Source: Hyalangium versicolor (GTDB lineage Bacteria; Myxococcota; Myxococcia; Myxococcales; Myxococcaceae). From it: 64,000 bases of DNA. The stretch's first letter is position 1. The number at the start of each line of letters is the position of its first letter. The stretch lies in the NCBI RefSeq assembly GCF_020103695.1, contig NZ_JAHXBF010000036.1:1-64000 (forward strand), given 5' to 3'. A model generated the notes under the pieces. The model was given only the letters and a program-made list of their open reading frames with translations, made no database searches and was not told the DNA's origin. This document shows, in pieces, positions 49,253 through 57,848 of the stretch. The position numbers and the translations under genes are program-made.

Positions 49253-52200
49253 TTAGCGAACAAGGTCCCGAGCCTCTCCCAGCAATGCCAGAGCCTCTGG
49301 TGCCAGGAAGAGGTTTTCTCGAAGTGCCGCCTCGAAGGCTTTCTGGGCGAGTTGTCCATCCTCGATGCGCATTGGCTGCGTGTGAGCCGCGTGCGCCTGC
49401 TCCAGCAGGAGGCGCCCCCTGGCGATCAAGGCCCTGGCGTTGCGAGGGTTCTTCGAGAGTGCCTCGTCGACCCGGACGAGCCCCTTGCGAATGTCTTCCT
49501 CTGGACTGCGACCCTGCTGCCTCAGCCATGCGGCGCGCGCGGCGTGGAGCTCGGCGGCGATCTGATAGGGCACGGAGTCGCTCATCGATTGCGCGAGCAC
49601 AACCCGCAGGTCACCGAAGGCGGCCTGGAAGGATTCTTCGCGAGCGTCCGCGCTCCGCTTCGCCACGCGAATGTCCGTGAGTTCAACACTCGCGGCGAGC
49701 AGTGCCAGAGATGAACTCATCGACGCTCCCTGCCCCACAGCTTGCTTCACGGCAGTTCGGGCCCTCTGCAGAGCCGGAACTGGATCCAATCCCTGACGCC
49801 CCGCGTACTCGGCCGCGAACAGATGGCTCAGGACCAGTTCCCTGAGGAGCCACGAATCCTTTGGAGCCTCTCCCGCGACGGCATGGATCGTGGCAACCGC
49901 CTGCTGGAGCGCGTCCCGTGGATCGTGGCCGAGAAGGAACTCCCGCTGGCCCTGGAGCCGCAGCGAGCGCGCCTTCCAGAAGGCGACGATCCAGGCGCTG
50001 GAGTTCGTCCGCTCGAACAGGGCCACGGCGGCAGCCAGCGCCTGGACGACCGCGTGCGCATCCCGCCCCCGAGCCAGCTCCGACTCCGCCTGCACCGTCA
50101 GCGCCTCCAGCCTGCCGCCCGCGGGCAGCACGAACCCGGAGTCCAATTCCATGGCTCGATCGTACTGATGGATCGCGCTCTCCAGCAGCGGCCCTGCTTC
50201 TCCTCCCCGTATCAGCCGCTCCTTGGCCTCCTGGAGGTAGACGTCCCCCAGTTCGTTCACTGCCCAGGTGAAATCGGGATCCATCGCGAGGACTCGCTGA
50301 TATCCCTCAATGGAGGGCTGCATGGACGCATCCCTGCCAAGATCGTAGAGAGTCCGCGCGCGAAGATAGAGGGCCAGGGCCACCGCGTAGTGCGCCATCA
50401 CATCCTGGGGGCGCGCCCGCGCGCTGGTCTCCGCCGCCGCGAGCGCCTCGTCCACGGCCGGGATCGCCTCCTCCGAGGGATCCTCCTGCACGACATGGAT
50501 CCGCGCCAGGAGCACGAGCGCGCGCTGCACCAGGGCCCTGCCATCCTTCGAGCTCGAGTGCACCGCACGATCACACGCGGCCCTGGCCACCTCGAACGGA
50601 GGGCCAGGAGGAAGACCCTGCGAGGCGGCGGCCCATCCCATCTTCTCCCAGAGCTCGCACTCGGCCCGATGCACGTCCGGATCGCTCCTGCCGATCTCCG
50701 CGGCGACCCGGTACGCCTCCGCCGCCCGATCGAAGTAGCCCTTCATCTTCTCGTAGTCGAACGCCGCGTCATGCCGGTACTTGCTGCCTTCCGCGTACAG
50801 CGCATCCGCTTCGAGCTTCTTGGTCTCATACATCCACGGCGCCTTGTCGAACGCCGCCCTCGCACGGGCGACCGCCTCCGCGTTCTTTCCCTCGTACAGC
50901 GCGATCAAGCCCTGCGCGTACTCCGGCACCTCGATCCGCGCCCCCATGGCGGCTCGCAGATGAGCGAGCGCTGGCTCACGAATCTCCCGGTCCAGCCGAG
51001 CCATCCGCCGCTGGCGCTCCTCCAGGTTGGAGATACGGCGGGCATCCTCCAGCGCGCGCCGCAGGAGTTCACCCAACGCCCGGCCCAGCGCGTACTCGAG
51101 ATCCGCCGAGGAGTACCCCGCCGCCAACGCCTGCTCCAACTGCTCCCGGGCCCGCTCGGGATTGCCGAGAGCGAGCTGCCCCAGTCCCAGCGCGTAGTGC
51201 CCTGGCCCCTGCCCGGCCCAGCCCGCCACGTCCATCCGCTGAGCGATCTCTCCGAGCCGGGTGCGCACCACGTCCCGCTCCCGCTCCACGTCATGCAGGG
51301 GGAGCCCGTACGCCGCGCGCAGGAACAGCTCCATCTCCTTCACGCTCTCGCCCAATTCCCGCGCCAGCCGGGCCTGCTCCGCCGCGTGCCGCTGCGCTCC
51401 AATCCACACGCTCCCCAGCCCAAGCGCGCCCAACACCACCGCCCCCACAAGCCCCGTGAGCAGCTTGTTCTTGCGCGCCTTCTTCCAGAGGACCTGGTGC
51501 CACGAGGCACGCTGGGCCTGGATCAGCTCTCCATCCAGCACGCGCCGCAGATCGTCCGCGAGCGCCCACGCCGAGTCGTAGCGGCGCGCAGGCTCGTGCT
51601 CCAGGCACTTCATCGCGATCGTCTCGATGTCCTTGGGAATCCCCGGCTTCACCTGACCGAGCGGTGGAGCCTCCTCGAGCGTCACCATCGCGAGCAGCTT
51701 CCACGGATGATCCGAGACGAAGGGAGGCCGCCCGGCGATCACGTCGTAGAGCGTGGCTCCCAGCGAATAGATGTCCGTGCGGCGATCCAGTCCCCGGACC
51801 TCCCCCAGGGCCTGCTCGGGAGACATATACGCGGGTGTCCCGACGACTTCTCCCGTCTGCGTCTGGCCATGGTCCTCGACCTGGCGCACCAGACCGAAGT
51901 CCATGACATAGGGCTTCCAACCTCCGTCCTCGCGCTGCTCGACCAGGATGTTCCCGGGCTTGATGTCCCGATGGATCATCCCCAGCCGGTGCGCCTCGTG
52001 CACCGCGGCGGAGACCTCCATGAGCAGCTTCACCTGCTGCTCGAGCGTCATCTCGCCCCGGAGCCGTGACAGCGGCCTGCCCTCGATGAACTGCATGACG
52101 ATGTACGGCTCGCCGTCGGCCTGGCCGGCCTCGTACACGCGGCACACGTGCTCGTGTTGGACGCTGGCCTGGGCGCGAGCCTCGGTGATGAACCGCCGCC

Positions 52201-52432
52201 CGAGCGCCGGATTGTCTCCCTTCAAGAGCTTCAGCGCGACGGTGCGGCCCAGCCGCGGATCCACCGCGCGGAACACGACTCCCACGGCACCTTCACCGAC
52301 GAGTTGGATGTCCTCGTACCGCTCGGCCAATGAGGCGGGGACCTTCCTGCGCGGAGGAGGTGTCGAATCGCTGCCCCTGCCCAGGAGTGTCTCGACGAGC
52401 GTAGAACTGCCCTGGCCATCGTCCTGGGACAT
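49253..52432 (-). CDS. Membrane Ser/Thr kinase with TPR-like C-terminus
   Basis: A 1059-residue Hanks kinase. Its N-terminal domain (about 38-310) has LVGEGAVGVVFRAVD, VALKLLKGD, MIHRDIKPGNILV, YVMDFGLVRQ and YMSPEQALG. A single transmembrane helix near 335-355 (LLTGLVGAVVLGALGLGSVW) is followed by about 700 residues of helical TPR-like repeats (LAHLRAAMGARIEVPEYAQG, EALSKNPRNARALIARGRLL). The repeats would be extracytoplasmic if the topology is standard. ATG at 52432 has GGGGGGAG upstream. An isolated gene, expected to phosphorylate partners bound through the repeats or to sense the envelope. Confidence 0.9.
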   Translation of the reverse strand: MSQDDGQGSSTLVETLLGRGSDSTPPPRRKVPASLAERYEDIQLVGEGAVGVVFRAVDPRLGRTVALKLLKGDNPALGRRFITEARAQASVQHEHVCRVYEAGQADGEPYIVMQFIEGRPLSRLRGEMTLEQQVKLLMEVSAAVHEAHRLGMIHRDIKPGNILVEQREDGGWKPYVMDFGLVRQVEDHGQTQTGEVVGTPAYMSPEQALGEVRGLDRRTDIYSLGATLYDVIAGRPPFVSDHPWKLLAMVTLEEAPPLGQVKPGIPKDIETIAMKCLEHEPARRYDSAWALADDLRRVLDGELIQAQRASWHQVLWKKARKNKLLTGLVGAVVLGALGLGSVWIGAQRHAAEQARLARELGESVKEMELFLRAAYGLPLHDVERERDVVRTRLGEIAQRMDVAGWAGQGPGHYALGLGQLALGNPERAREQLEQALAAGYSSADLEYALGRALGELLRRALEDARRISNLEERQRRMARLDREIREPALAHLRAAMGARIEVPEYAQGLIALYEGKNAEAVARARAAFDKAPWMYETKKLEADALYAEGSKYRHDAAFDYEKMKGYFDRAAEAYRVAAEIGRSDPDVHRAECELWEKMGWAAASQGLPPGPPFEVARAACDRAVHSSSKDGRALVQRALVLLARIHVVQEDPSEEAIPAVDEALAAAETSARARPQDVMAHYAVALALYLRARTLYDLGRDASMQPSIEGYQRVLAMDPDFTWAVNELGDVYLQEAKERLIRGGEAGPLLESAIHQYDRAMELDSGFVLPAGGRLEALTVQAESELARGRDAHAVVQALAAAVALFERTNSSAWIVAFWKARSLRLQGQREFLLGHDPRDALQQAVATIHAVAGEAPKDSWLLRELVLSHLFAAEYAGRQGLDPVPALQRARTAVKQAVGQGASMSSSLALLAASVELTDIRVAKRSADAREESFQAAFGDLRVVLAQSMSDSVPYQIAAELHAARAAWLRQQGRSPEEDIRKGLVRVDEALSKNPRNARALIARGRLLLEQAHAAHTQPMRIEDGQLAQKAFEAALRENLFLAPEALALLGEARDLVR

Positions 52433-52575
52433 GAGGCTCCCCCCGGAACCACCGGGTGCGACCAGCACCGCACCCGTGAGGAGAAAGTTACACCGAGACG
52501 CCGTGTTCCTGCTGCAGCCCCAGACCCGGGCGAATTCCTGGCGACCACCCGACCTCCCCAGGCAGAATCCACTGC

Positions 52576-53109
52576 ATGACAGCCGTGGGAACCCTTCTTC
52601 TCATCCTCCTGATCGGCGTGAGGATCGCGGCGCTCTTCACGAACAAGTACAAGCTCGAGGAATCCGCCACGGCCTGGGCCGATTTTGCCCATCGTCACAA
52701 TCTGAACGCTCAAGGACACTTCATCCAGGGCACCTACAGTGGCTACTCGCTGGCGGTGGACCTCCATGGGCGCAGGGTGGGAAAGAGCGTCGTCCCCACA
52801 GCCGCTCTGCACATGCTGCTCCCCGCCATTCCCCCAGCGGTCAAGTTGAAGCGCGGTGGGTTCCTGGACGGCTCCGTGCGGCAGCAGAGCACCACTCCCA
52901 AGATGGAGGCACTGCTGAAACAACCTCGAGTCCAGCAGTGCTTCGAGCGGGTGTCGAACGCCTACAGGGACTTCTACATCGAGGACAGCTTCATCCATGC
53001 CGAGCAGTTCGGCTCACTCCACACTACGGAGGAGATGGAGGCGTTCATCGCCCCCGCCCTGGAACTGGCCCGCGCGCTGGACGAGGCCGCGCGGAGCATG
53101 TGGAGCTGA
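52576..53109 (+). CDS. Small membrane-anchored protein of unknown function
   Basis: A 177-residue protein with an N-terminal hydrophobic helix (VGTLLLILLIGVRIAALF) and a soluble domain (ATAWADFAHRHNLNAQGHFI, GYSLAVDLHGR, CFERVSNAYRDFYIEDSF). The layout is typical of a single-pass anchored protein facing the cytoplasm or periplasm. No family recognised. It lies alone, 143 bp from the divergent kinase gene and before a pseudogene. Confidence 0.65.
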   Translation: MTAVGTLLLILLIGVRIAALFTNKYKLEESATAWADFAHRHNLNAQGHFIQGTYSGYSLAVDLHGRRVGKSVVPTAALHMLLPAIPPAVKLKRGGFLDGSVRQQSTTPKMEALLKQPRVQQCFERVSNAYRDFYIEDSFIHAEQFGSLHTTEEMEAFIAPALELARALDEAARSMWS

Positions 53110-53121
53110 ACGCCTCGCGCG

Positions 53122-53320
53122 TCACGAGCCGCGGGGTACAGGGAAGCCGCGCTTGCGCATCAACGCGCCGATGCCTGCGTCCCGACCTCGGAAGGCGCGA
53201 TAGGCCTCGGCGGAGTCGATCGTATCCAGATGCCGTAGATCGTCTTCACGTCCTCCAGGGTCCGGCCCATGTCCTCGAACGCGGCGAGGGTGTTCTCGCC
53301 GGAGGCGCGATGTCACTCAT
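53122..53320 (-). pseudogene. Relic of an M3-family peptidase (internal deletion)
   Basis: A start-like ATG at 53320 preceded by AGGAAGG is followed by fragments in different frames. One fragment, ENTLAAFEDMGRTLEDVKTI, resembles the N-terminal FENTLAALE region of M3 oligopeptidases such as Dcp. The next frame gives AEAYRAFRGRDAGIGALMRK then RGFPVP, like the M3 C-terminus. The central ~600 residues, including the HExxH zinc site, are absent. The gene therefore appears to have lost its middle and its frame. Assignment is by motif memory, not alignment. Confidence 0.6.
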
Positions 53321-53512
53321 GGTGAGACTGCCTTCCTGGGAGATGAATGGAGCTGAATGCGCAGCACTGAAACTGCTCCGCGCGAACAATGGCGCCTGGC
53401 CCGCCAACCGCCTGCCCGCCAGGCTCCCCACTCGAACGAGGCAGGACGCACGTCCGTCACAACCCACTTGAGCGCGCTCCTTCCCCTTGAACTTTCCAGG
53501 GGAGAGCGCCGG

Positions 53513-54478
53513 ATGGAGCGATGGGGATGGAGACGGTGGCTGGCGCTGATGGTCTTCTGCGTGAGCGGGCTCGCTGTGTCGGCGCCCGCTGCTTCCGCAG
53601 GGGCCCGGAGCGAGGAGACTCCATCGCCCGTCCCGGCGTCGGACGGTGGAGCTCCTCGCACGGGTTCTCCCGCTCCGTTCCTGGGCGTCGTCATTCCCCA
53701 TGATTCGGTCGACCTGAGCTCGAAGTTCGAAGGCCGCATGGAGCAGGTGCTCGTCGACGTCGGCGATCGCGTCCGCAAGGGAGAAGTCCTGGCGAGGCTC
53801 GACGTGCGTCCACTGGAGCAGGATCTGGCGGTCGCGAAAGCCACGCTGCAGGCCTCGCGGGCCGAGGAGCAGGCCGCAGGGCTTGCGCTCGCCGAGGCTC
53901 GGGAGAAGAAGGGCCGCTACTTCACCCCGCGCTCACTGGAGCTGGGCGTCTATTCGCAGGAAGAGCTGGCCACCATTCGCTACCAGGAGAGCACGGCCCT
54001 CGCGCGGCTGGAGGCGGCACGGGCTCGGAGCCAGGAGCAGCAGGCCCACGTCGTGGAGCTGGAGCAGAACGTGGGCGAGGCGGAACTCCTAGCGCCCTTT
54101 GATGGCGTCGTGGCCACGCGGCCGGTGAGTCCGGGGACTCGTGTCTCCGCGGGCCAGCCCATCCTCCGGGTTTTGAGCACGGGAGGCCGGAAGGTCCGCT
54201 TCGCCGTCCCCGAGGATCAGGCCCGCCAGTTGGAGCCCGGCTCACCGTTGAGGCTGTTCATCGATCAGCCCGCGCAGACGCTCGCGGGGCACGTGGAGAG
54301 CATTGCTCCCGAGGTGGACGCGGCGGCCCGCCTGGTGTTCGCCGTCGCCACCTTCGACTCGCCGCCACCGGACACGGTGGCCACCGGCATGGTGGCGCAC
54401 GTCCGGCCGGGCCCGGCGCAAGGGAGCGTCGTGCAGCTCGAGTCCAGCGGCCCCACCCCGACGCGGAGCGGGCCGTAG
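53513..54478 (+). CDS. HlyD/RND-type periplasmic adaptor
   Basis: A 321-residue membrane-fusion protein with signal peptide (RRWLALMVFCVSGLAVSAP). The lipoyl halves FEGRMEQVLVDVGDRVRKGE and LLAPFDGVVATRPVSPGTRV flank an alpha-hairpin (about 125-195). A beta-barrel region follows (VRFAVPEDQARQLEPGSPL). ATG 53513 with GGGGAG upstream. It is the first of three genes forming a likely export complex and would link the ABC exporter to an outer-membrane channel, which is not encoded here. Confidence 0.88.
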   Translation: MERWGWRRWLALMVFCVSGLAVSAPAASAGARSEETPSPVPASDGGAPRTGSPAPFLGVVIPHDSVDLSSKFEGRMEQVLVDVGDRVRKGEVLARLDVRPLEQDLAVAKATLQASRAEEQAAGLALAEAREKKGRYFTPRSLELGVYSQEELATIRYQESTALARLEAARARSQEQQAHVVELEQNVGEAELLAPFDGVVATRPVSPGTRVSAGQPILRVLSTGGRKVRFAVPEDQARQLEPGSPLRLFIDQPAQTLAGHVESIAPEVDAAARLVFAVATFDSPPPDTVATGMVAHVRPGPAQGSVVQLESSGPTPTRSGP

Positions 54479-54535
54479 GTCCTCATGCCAGCCGGAGCCC
54501 GTGCCTCGGCACGTCCCCGGCCAGGAGCACCCGAC

Positions 54536-55483
54536 ATGGAAGCCGTTCGCTCGAAGATCTTCCGAGAGGAAGCCCTGCGCCACCACGAGGGAGCGCAGCA
54601 GGAAGGAGATGTCCTCCGCATCTCGCCCTCGTGGACCCGGTGGACGTACTGGACGCTGCTGGGGCTGCTGCTGTCGGCGTTGGTGTACTCGCTGCTCGGC
54701 ACGCTGCCCGAGTATGCGACGGGCCCTGCCATCGTGAAGGTGGAGGGCCAGAGCCACCTGACGGTGGATCAGCCAGGCGTCGTGTCATCCGTGGAGGTCC
54801 GCCCCGGGCAGCGCGTGGAGCAGGGCCAGGCGCTGGTCACCTTCCGCTCCCAGGAGGAGACCGCCTCGCTGGAGCGCACCCAGCACGAGTTCGATCTCCA
54901 GCTCATCCGCGTCCTGAGGGATCCCTCGGATGAGAGCGCCCGGCAGACGCTGACCTCACTGCGCGCCGAGCGCGAGCTGGCCGCTTCCCGGCAGCAGGCT
55001 CGAACGCTGAGAGCCCCTCAATCGGGAGTGATCAGCGATCTGCGCATCCGCCCAGGCCAGTACGTAACCCCGGGCGAGAGCGTCGTCTCCGTGATGGGAG
55101 ACAACGTCACGGTGTCGATGGTGGCGCTGCTGCCGGGTGGCTACCGGCCGACGCTGGCGCCCGGACGCCCGCTGCGCGTGGAGCTGAACGGCTTCCCGCA
55201 CGAGTACCACGCCTTCACGATCGAGTCGGTGGGAGACCAGATCGTCGGACCGGGAGAGGTCCGCCGCTTCCTGGGGCCGGAGATCGCGGACGCGCTGGAG
55301 CTCAACGGACCGATGGTGCTCGTGAGGGCGCGGCTCCCCTCCTCCACCTTCAAGAGCAAGGGCCGGACCTTCAACTACTTCGACGGGATGCTGGCGCGAG
55401 CGGATGCGCGGGTGCGCGAGGAGCGCATCCTCGTGGCCCTGGTGCCAGGCCTGAAGGGAGCCATGGGACATGAGGACCGCTGA
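54536..55483 (+). CDS. HlyD-type adaptor of a peptide exporter
   Basis: A 315-residue adaptor with a transmembrane helix (TYWTLLGLLLSALVYSLLG, about 37-55) and cytoplasmic N-terminus FREEALRHHEGAQQEGDVL. This layout is typical of adaptors paired with C39-peptidase bacteriocin exporters. Lipoyl-type segments GVVSSVEVRPGQRVEQGQAL and GVISDLRIRPGQYVTPGESV surround a short hairpin, followed by a beta-barrel. ATG 54536 has AGGAG upstream. Its end overlaps the exporter start by 14 nt, showing translational coupling. Confidence 0.88.
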   Translation: MEAVRSKIFREEALRHHEGAQQEGDVLRISPSWTRWTYWTLLGLLLSALVYSLLGTLPEYATGPAIVKVEGQSHLTVDQPGVVSSVEVRPGQRVEQGQALVTFRSQEETASLERTQHEFDLQLIRVLRDPSDESARQTLTSLRAERELAASRQQARTLRAPQSGVISDLRIRPGQYVTPGESVVSVMGDNVTVSMVALLPGGYRPTLAPGRPLRVELNGFPHEYHAFTIESVGDQIVGPGEVRRFLGPEIADALELNGPMVLVRARLPSSTFKSKGRTFNYFDGMLARADARVREERILVALVPGLKGAMGHEDR

Positions 55484-57692
55484 AGAGAAAGGACAGGGGT
55501 TGGTGGAGCGCTTCCCAGCCCTGCGTAACCTCCATGCCAGAGCGCGAGGCAGGATTCCGCTCGTCCGCCAGTTGTCGGAGACGGAGTGTGGCGCGGCATG
55601 CATCGCCATGGTCCTGGGCTTCCACGGCCGGCCCGTGCGGCTCGAGGAGGTGCGGCAGGCGATGGGTGTGGCGCGAGACGGCGTGTCGGCGCTGGACATC
55701 CTGCGCACGGCGCGCACCTTCGGGCTGCGGGGGCGAGGCGTGTCGATCGACGAGGACGCGCTGCAGTACCTCGCGCCAGGAACGATCCTGCACTGGCAGT
55801 TCTCGCACTTCGTGGTCTTCGAACGGCTGGGGCGGGATTGCGTCTACCTGGTGGATCCGGGCCAGGGCCGACGGCGCATCCCCATGGAGCGCTTCCGCCA
55901 GTCGTTCACGGGCGTGGCCCTGCTGTTGGAGCCAGGAGAGCACTTCGAGACGGGCAAGGCGCGCCCGAGGAACGCCTCGCGCTACGCGCTCCAGGTACTG
56001 CGCGAGTCCCACACCCTGACGCGGGTGCTGGTGATCTCGCTGGTGCTCCAGCTCTTCGCGTTGGCCATCCCCATCCTCACGGGGTTGATCGTGGATCGTG
56101 TCGTCCCAAGAGGAGATGTGCACCTGCTGAGCGTGGTGGCCGCGGGGCTGATTGCGCTGACAGGCTTCCAGCTGCTGTCGACGCTCATCCGAGGCCACCT
56201 GCTGCTGGAATTGCGCACGAAGCTGGACTCGAACATGACGCTGAGCTTCGTGGAGCACCTGGTGGGGCTAGCATGGTCCTTCTTCCAGGTGCGTGCGGCG
56301 GGCGATCTGCTGGCGCGCATGAGCAGCAATGCGACGGTGCGGGAGATCCTCTCCTCCAGCGCGCTCTCGGGCCTGCTGGATGGTGCGCTCGTGGTGCTCT
56401 ACCTGGTGCTGATGTTCGCGGTGAGCCCGCTGCTCGCGCTGATCGTCCTGGGACTGGGGCTGCTGCAGGTGCTGATCCTGGTGCTCTCCACGAAGCGCCA
56501 GCGCTCCCTGCTCTCGGAGAGCCTCGAAGTCGAAGCCAAGAGCCAGAGCTACCAGGTGGAGATGCTCACCGGCATCCAGACGCTCAAGGCGTTCGGCGTG
56601 GAGCACCAGGCGGTGCAGCGGTTCTCGGAACTGTTCGTGAACGTGCTCAACGTGTCGCTGCGGCGGGGCCGGCTGTCCGCCTGGGTGGAGGCACTCAATG
56701 GGAGCCTGCGCGTGGCGGCGCCGCTGGTGTTGCTGAGCTTCGGGGCGCTGCAGGTGCTGAGCGGGCAGATGACGCTGGGAACCATGATGGGGCTGAATGC
56801 CCTGGCGGGCGCGCTGCTGGTGCCGCTGTCCAACCTGGTGAGCACGGGCAGCCAGCTCCAACTGCTGGGCAGCTACATCGAGCGCATCGACGACGTGTTC
56901 GACACGCCGCCCGAGCGAGACCCCGCAAAACCCGGCCAGCAGGCCCGGCTCCAGGGCGGCATCGAGCTGGAGCGGGTCTCGTTCCGCTACGCACCCACCT
57001 CCCCGTTGGTGGTGAAGGAAGTGTCGGTGCAGATCCAACCGGGCCAGTTCGTGGCGATCGTGGGCCGCTCGGGTGCGGGGAAGACCACGCTGGCCAACCT
57101 GCTGCTGGGCCTGTACCTGCCCACCTCGGGCCGGGTCCTCTACGACGGCTCGGATCTGGGAGATCTGGATCTGCAATCGGTCCGCGGGCAGATGGGCGTC
57201 GTCCCCCAGGAGCCAGCCTTCTTCAGCACCACGATCCGCGCGAACATCGCGCTGAGGGATCCCTCCCTCCCCATGGAGCCCGTCATCGAGGCGTCCCGGC
57301 TGGCGCGGCTCCACGAGGACGTGACGACCATGCCCATGGGCTACGACACGCCGCTGGTGGATCGCGGCGCCTCGCTCTCCGGAGGGCAGCGGCAGCGGCT
57401 GGCCCTCGCCCGAGCGCTCGTGCACAGCCCGGCCGTGCTGCTGCTCGACGAGGCCACCAGCGCGCTCGACGCGATCACCGAGAGCCGGGTCCAGGAGGCG
57501 CTGGCCTCCCTGCGCTGCACGCGCATCGTCATCGCCCACCGGTTGAGCACCGTGGTGGATGCGGACCTCATCCTCGTGATGGACGGAGGCCAACTCGTGG
57601 AGGCGGGGCGCCACGAGGAATTGCTCCTGCGTCGCGGTGTCTACGCCGACCTCGTTCGAGCGCAGATCGACAAGACGGGGCGCCTGGAGTGA
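55470..57692 (+). CDS. C39-peptidase ABC exporter (PCAT type)
   Basis: A 740-residue peptidase-containing ABC transporter that would cleave leader peptides and export the product. The C39 domain (about 28-150) has the oxyanion Gln34 and catalytic Cys40 (RQLSETECGAACIAMVL), His113 (WQFSHFVVF) and Asp129 (YLVDPGQGRR), so all residues needed are present. The six-helix membrane domain spans about 180-470. The NBD has GRSGAGKTT (Walker A), SLSGGQRQRLALARAL (signature), VLLLDEATSALD (Walker B) and the switch His in IVIAHRLS. No double-glycine precursor was found in the flanking DNA. Confidence 0.93.
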   Translation: MRTAEEKGQGLVERFPALRNLHARARGRIPLVRQLSETECGAACIAMVLGFHGRPVRLEEVRQAMGVARDGVSALDILRTARTFGLRGRGVSIDEDALQYLAPGTILHWQFSHFVVFERLGRDCVYLVDPGQGRRRIPMERFRQSFTGVALLLEPGEHFETGKARPRNASRYALQVLRESHTLTRVLVISLVLQLFALAIPILTGLIVDRVVPRGDVHLLSVVAAGLIALTGFQLLSTLIRGHLLLELRTKLDSNMTLSFVEHLVGLAWSFFQVRAAGDLLARMSSNATVREILSSSALSGLLDGALVVLYLVLMFAVSPLLALIVLGLGLLQVLILVLSTKRQRSLLSESLEVEAKSQSYQVEMLTGIQTLKAFGVEHQAVQRFSELFVNVLNVSLRRGRLSAWVEALNGSLRVAAPLVLLSFGALQVLSGQMTLGTMMGLNALAGALLVPLSNLVSTGSQLQLLGSYIERIDDVFDTPPERDPAKPGQQARLQGGIELERVSFRYAPTSPLVVKEVSVQIQPGQFVAIVGRSGAGKTTLANLLLGLYLPTSGRVLYDGSDLGDLDLQSVRGQMGVVPQEPAFFSTTIRANIALRDPSLPMEPVIEASRLARLHEDVTTMPMGYDTPLVDRGASLSGGQRQRLALARALVHSPAVLLLDEATSALDAITESRVQEALASLRCTRIVIAHRLSTVVDADLILVMDGGQLVEAGRHEELLLRRGVYADLVRAQIDKTGRLE

Positions 57693-57733
57693 AGTGGGCG
57701 GAAATTTCTCTGTCGCCCGGAATCATGGACCTC

Positions 57734-57749
57734 CACCCTAAGAAGGGTG
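57734..57749. terminator. Small hairpin after the exporter gene
   Basis: CACCCT-AAGA-AGGGTG is a perfect 6-bp stem with a tetraloop, 42 nt after the exporter stop. The 156-bp gap it lies in is noticeably AT-rich, consistent with a terminator followed by the promoter of the next lipoprotein gene. Confidence 0.4.
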
Positions 57750-57848
57750 CGCGGTTCACTCCGGATTCCCACATTTTCACGACTATTCGATATGTGGCAT
57801 TTATTGCCTACATCGCAGGGCATTTCACCTTGGCCATTGGGGAGCCAG

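Noticed and set aside
49742..52069. A 775-codon rightward frame opposite the Ser/Thr kinase at 49253
   Set aside because: Arg/Leu/Pro/His-rich antisense shadow; the kinase motifs are all on the minus strand.
53110..53512. Bacteriocin precursor peptide upstream of the exporter
   Set aside because: The only readable content is the M3 peptidase relic on the minus strand; no short frame with a double-glycine leader and ribosome site was found.
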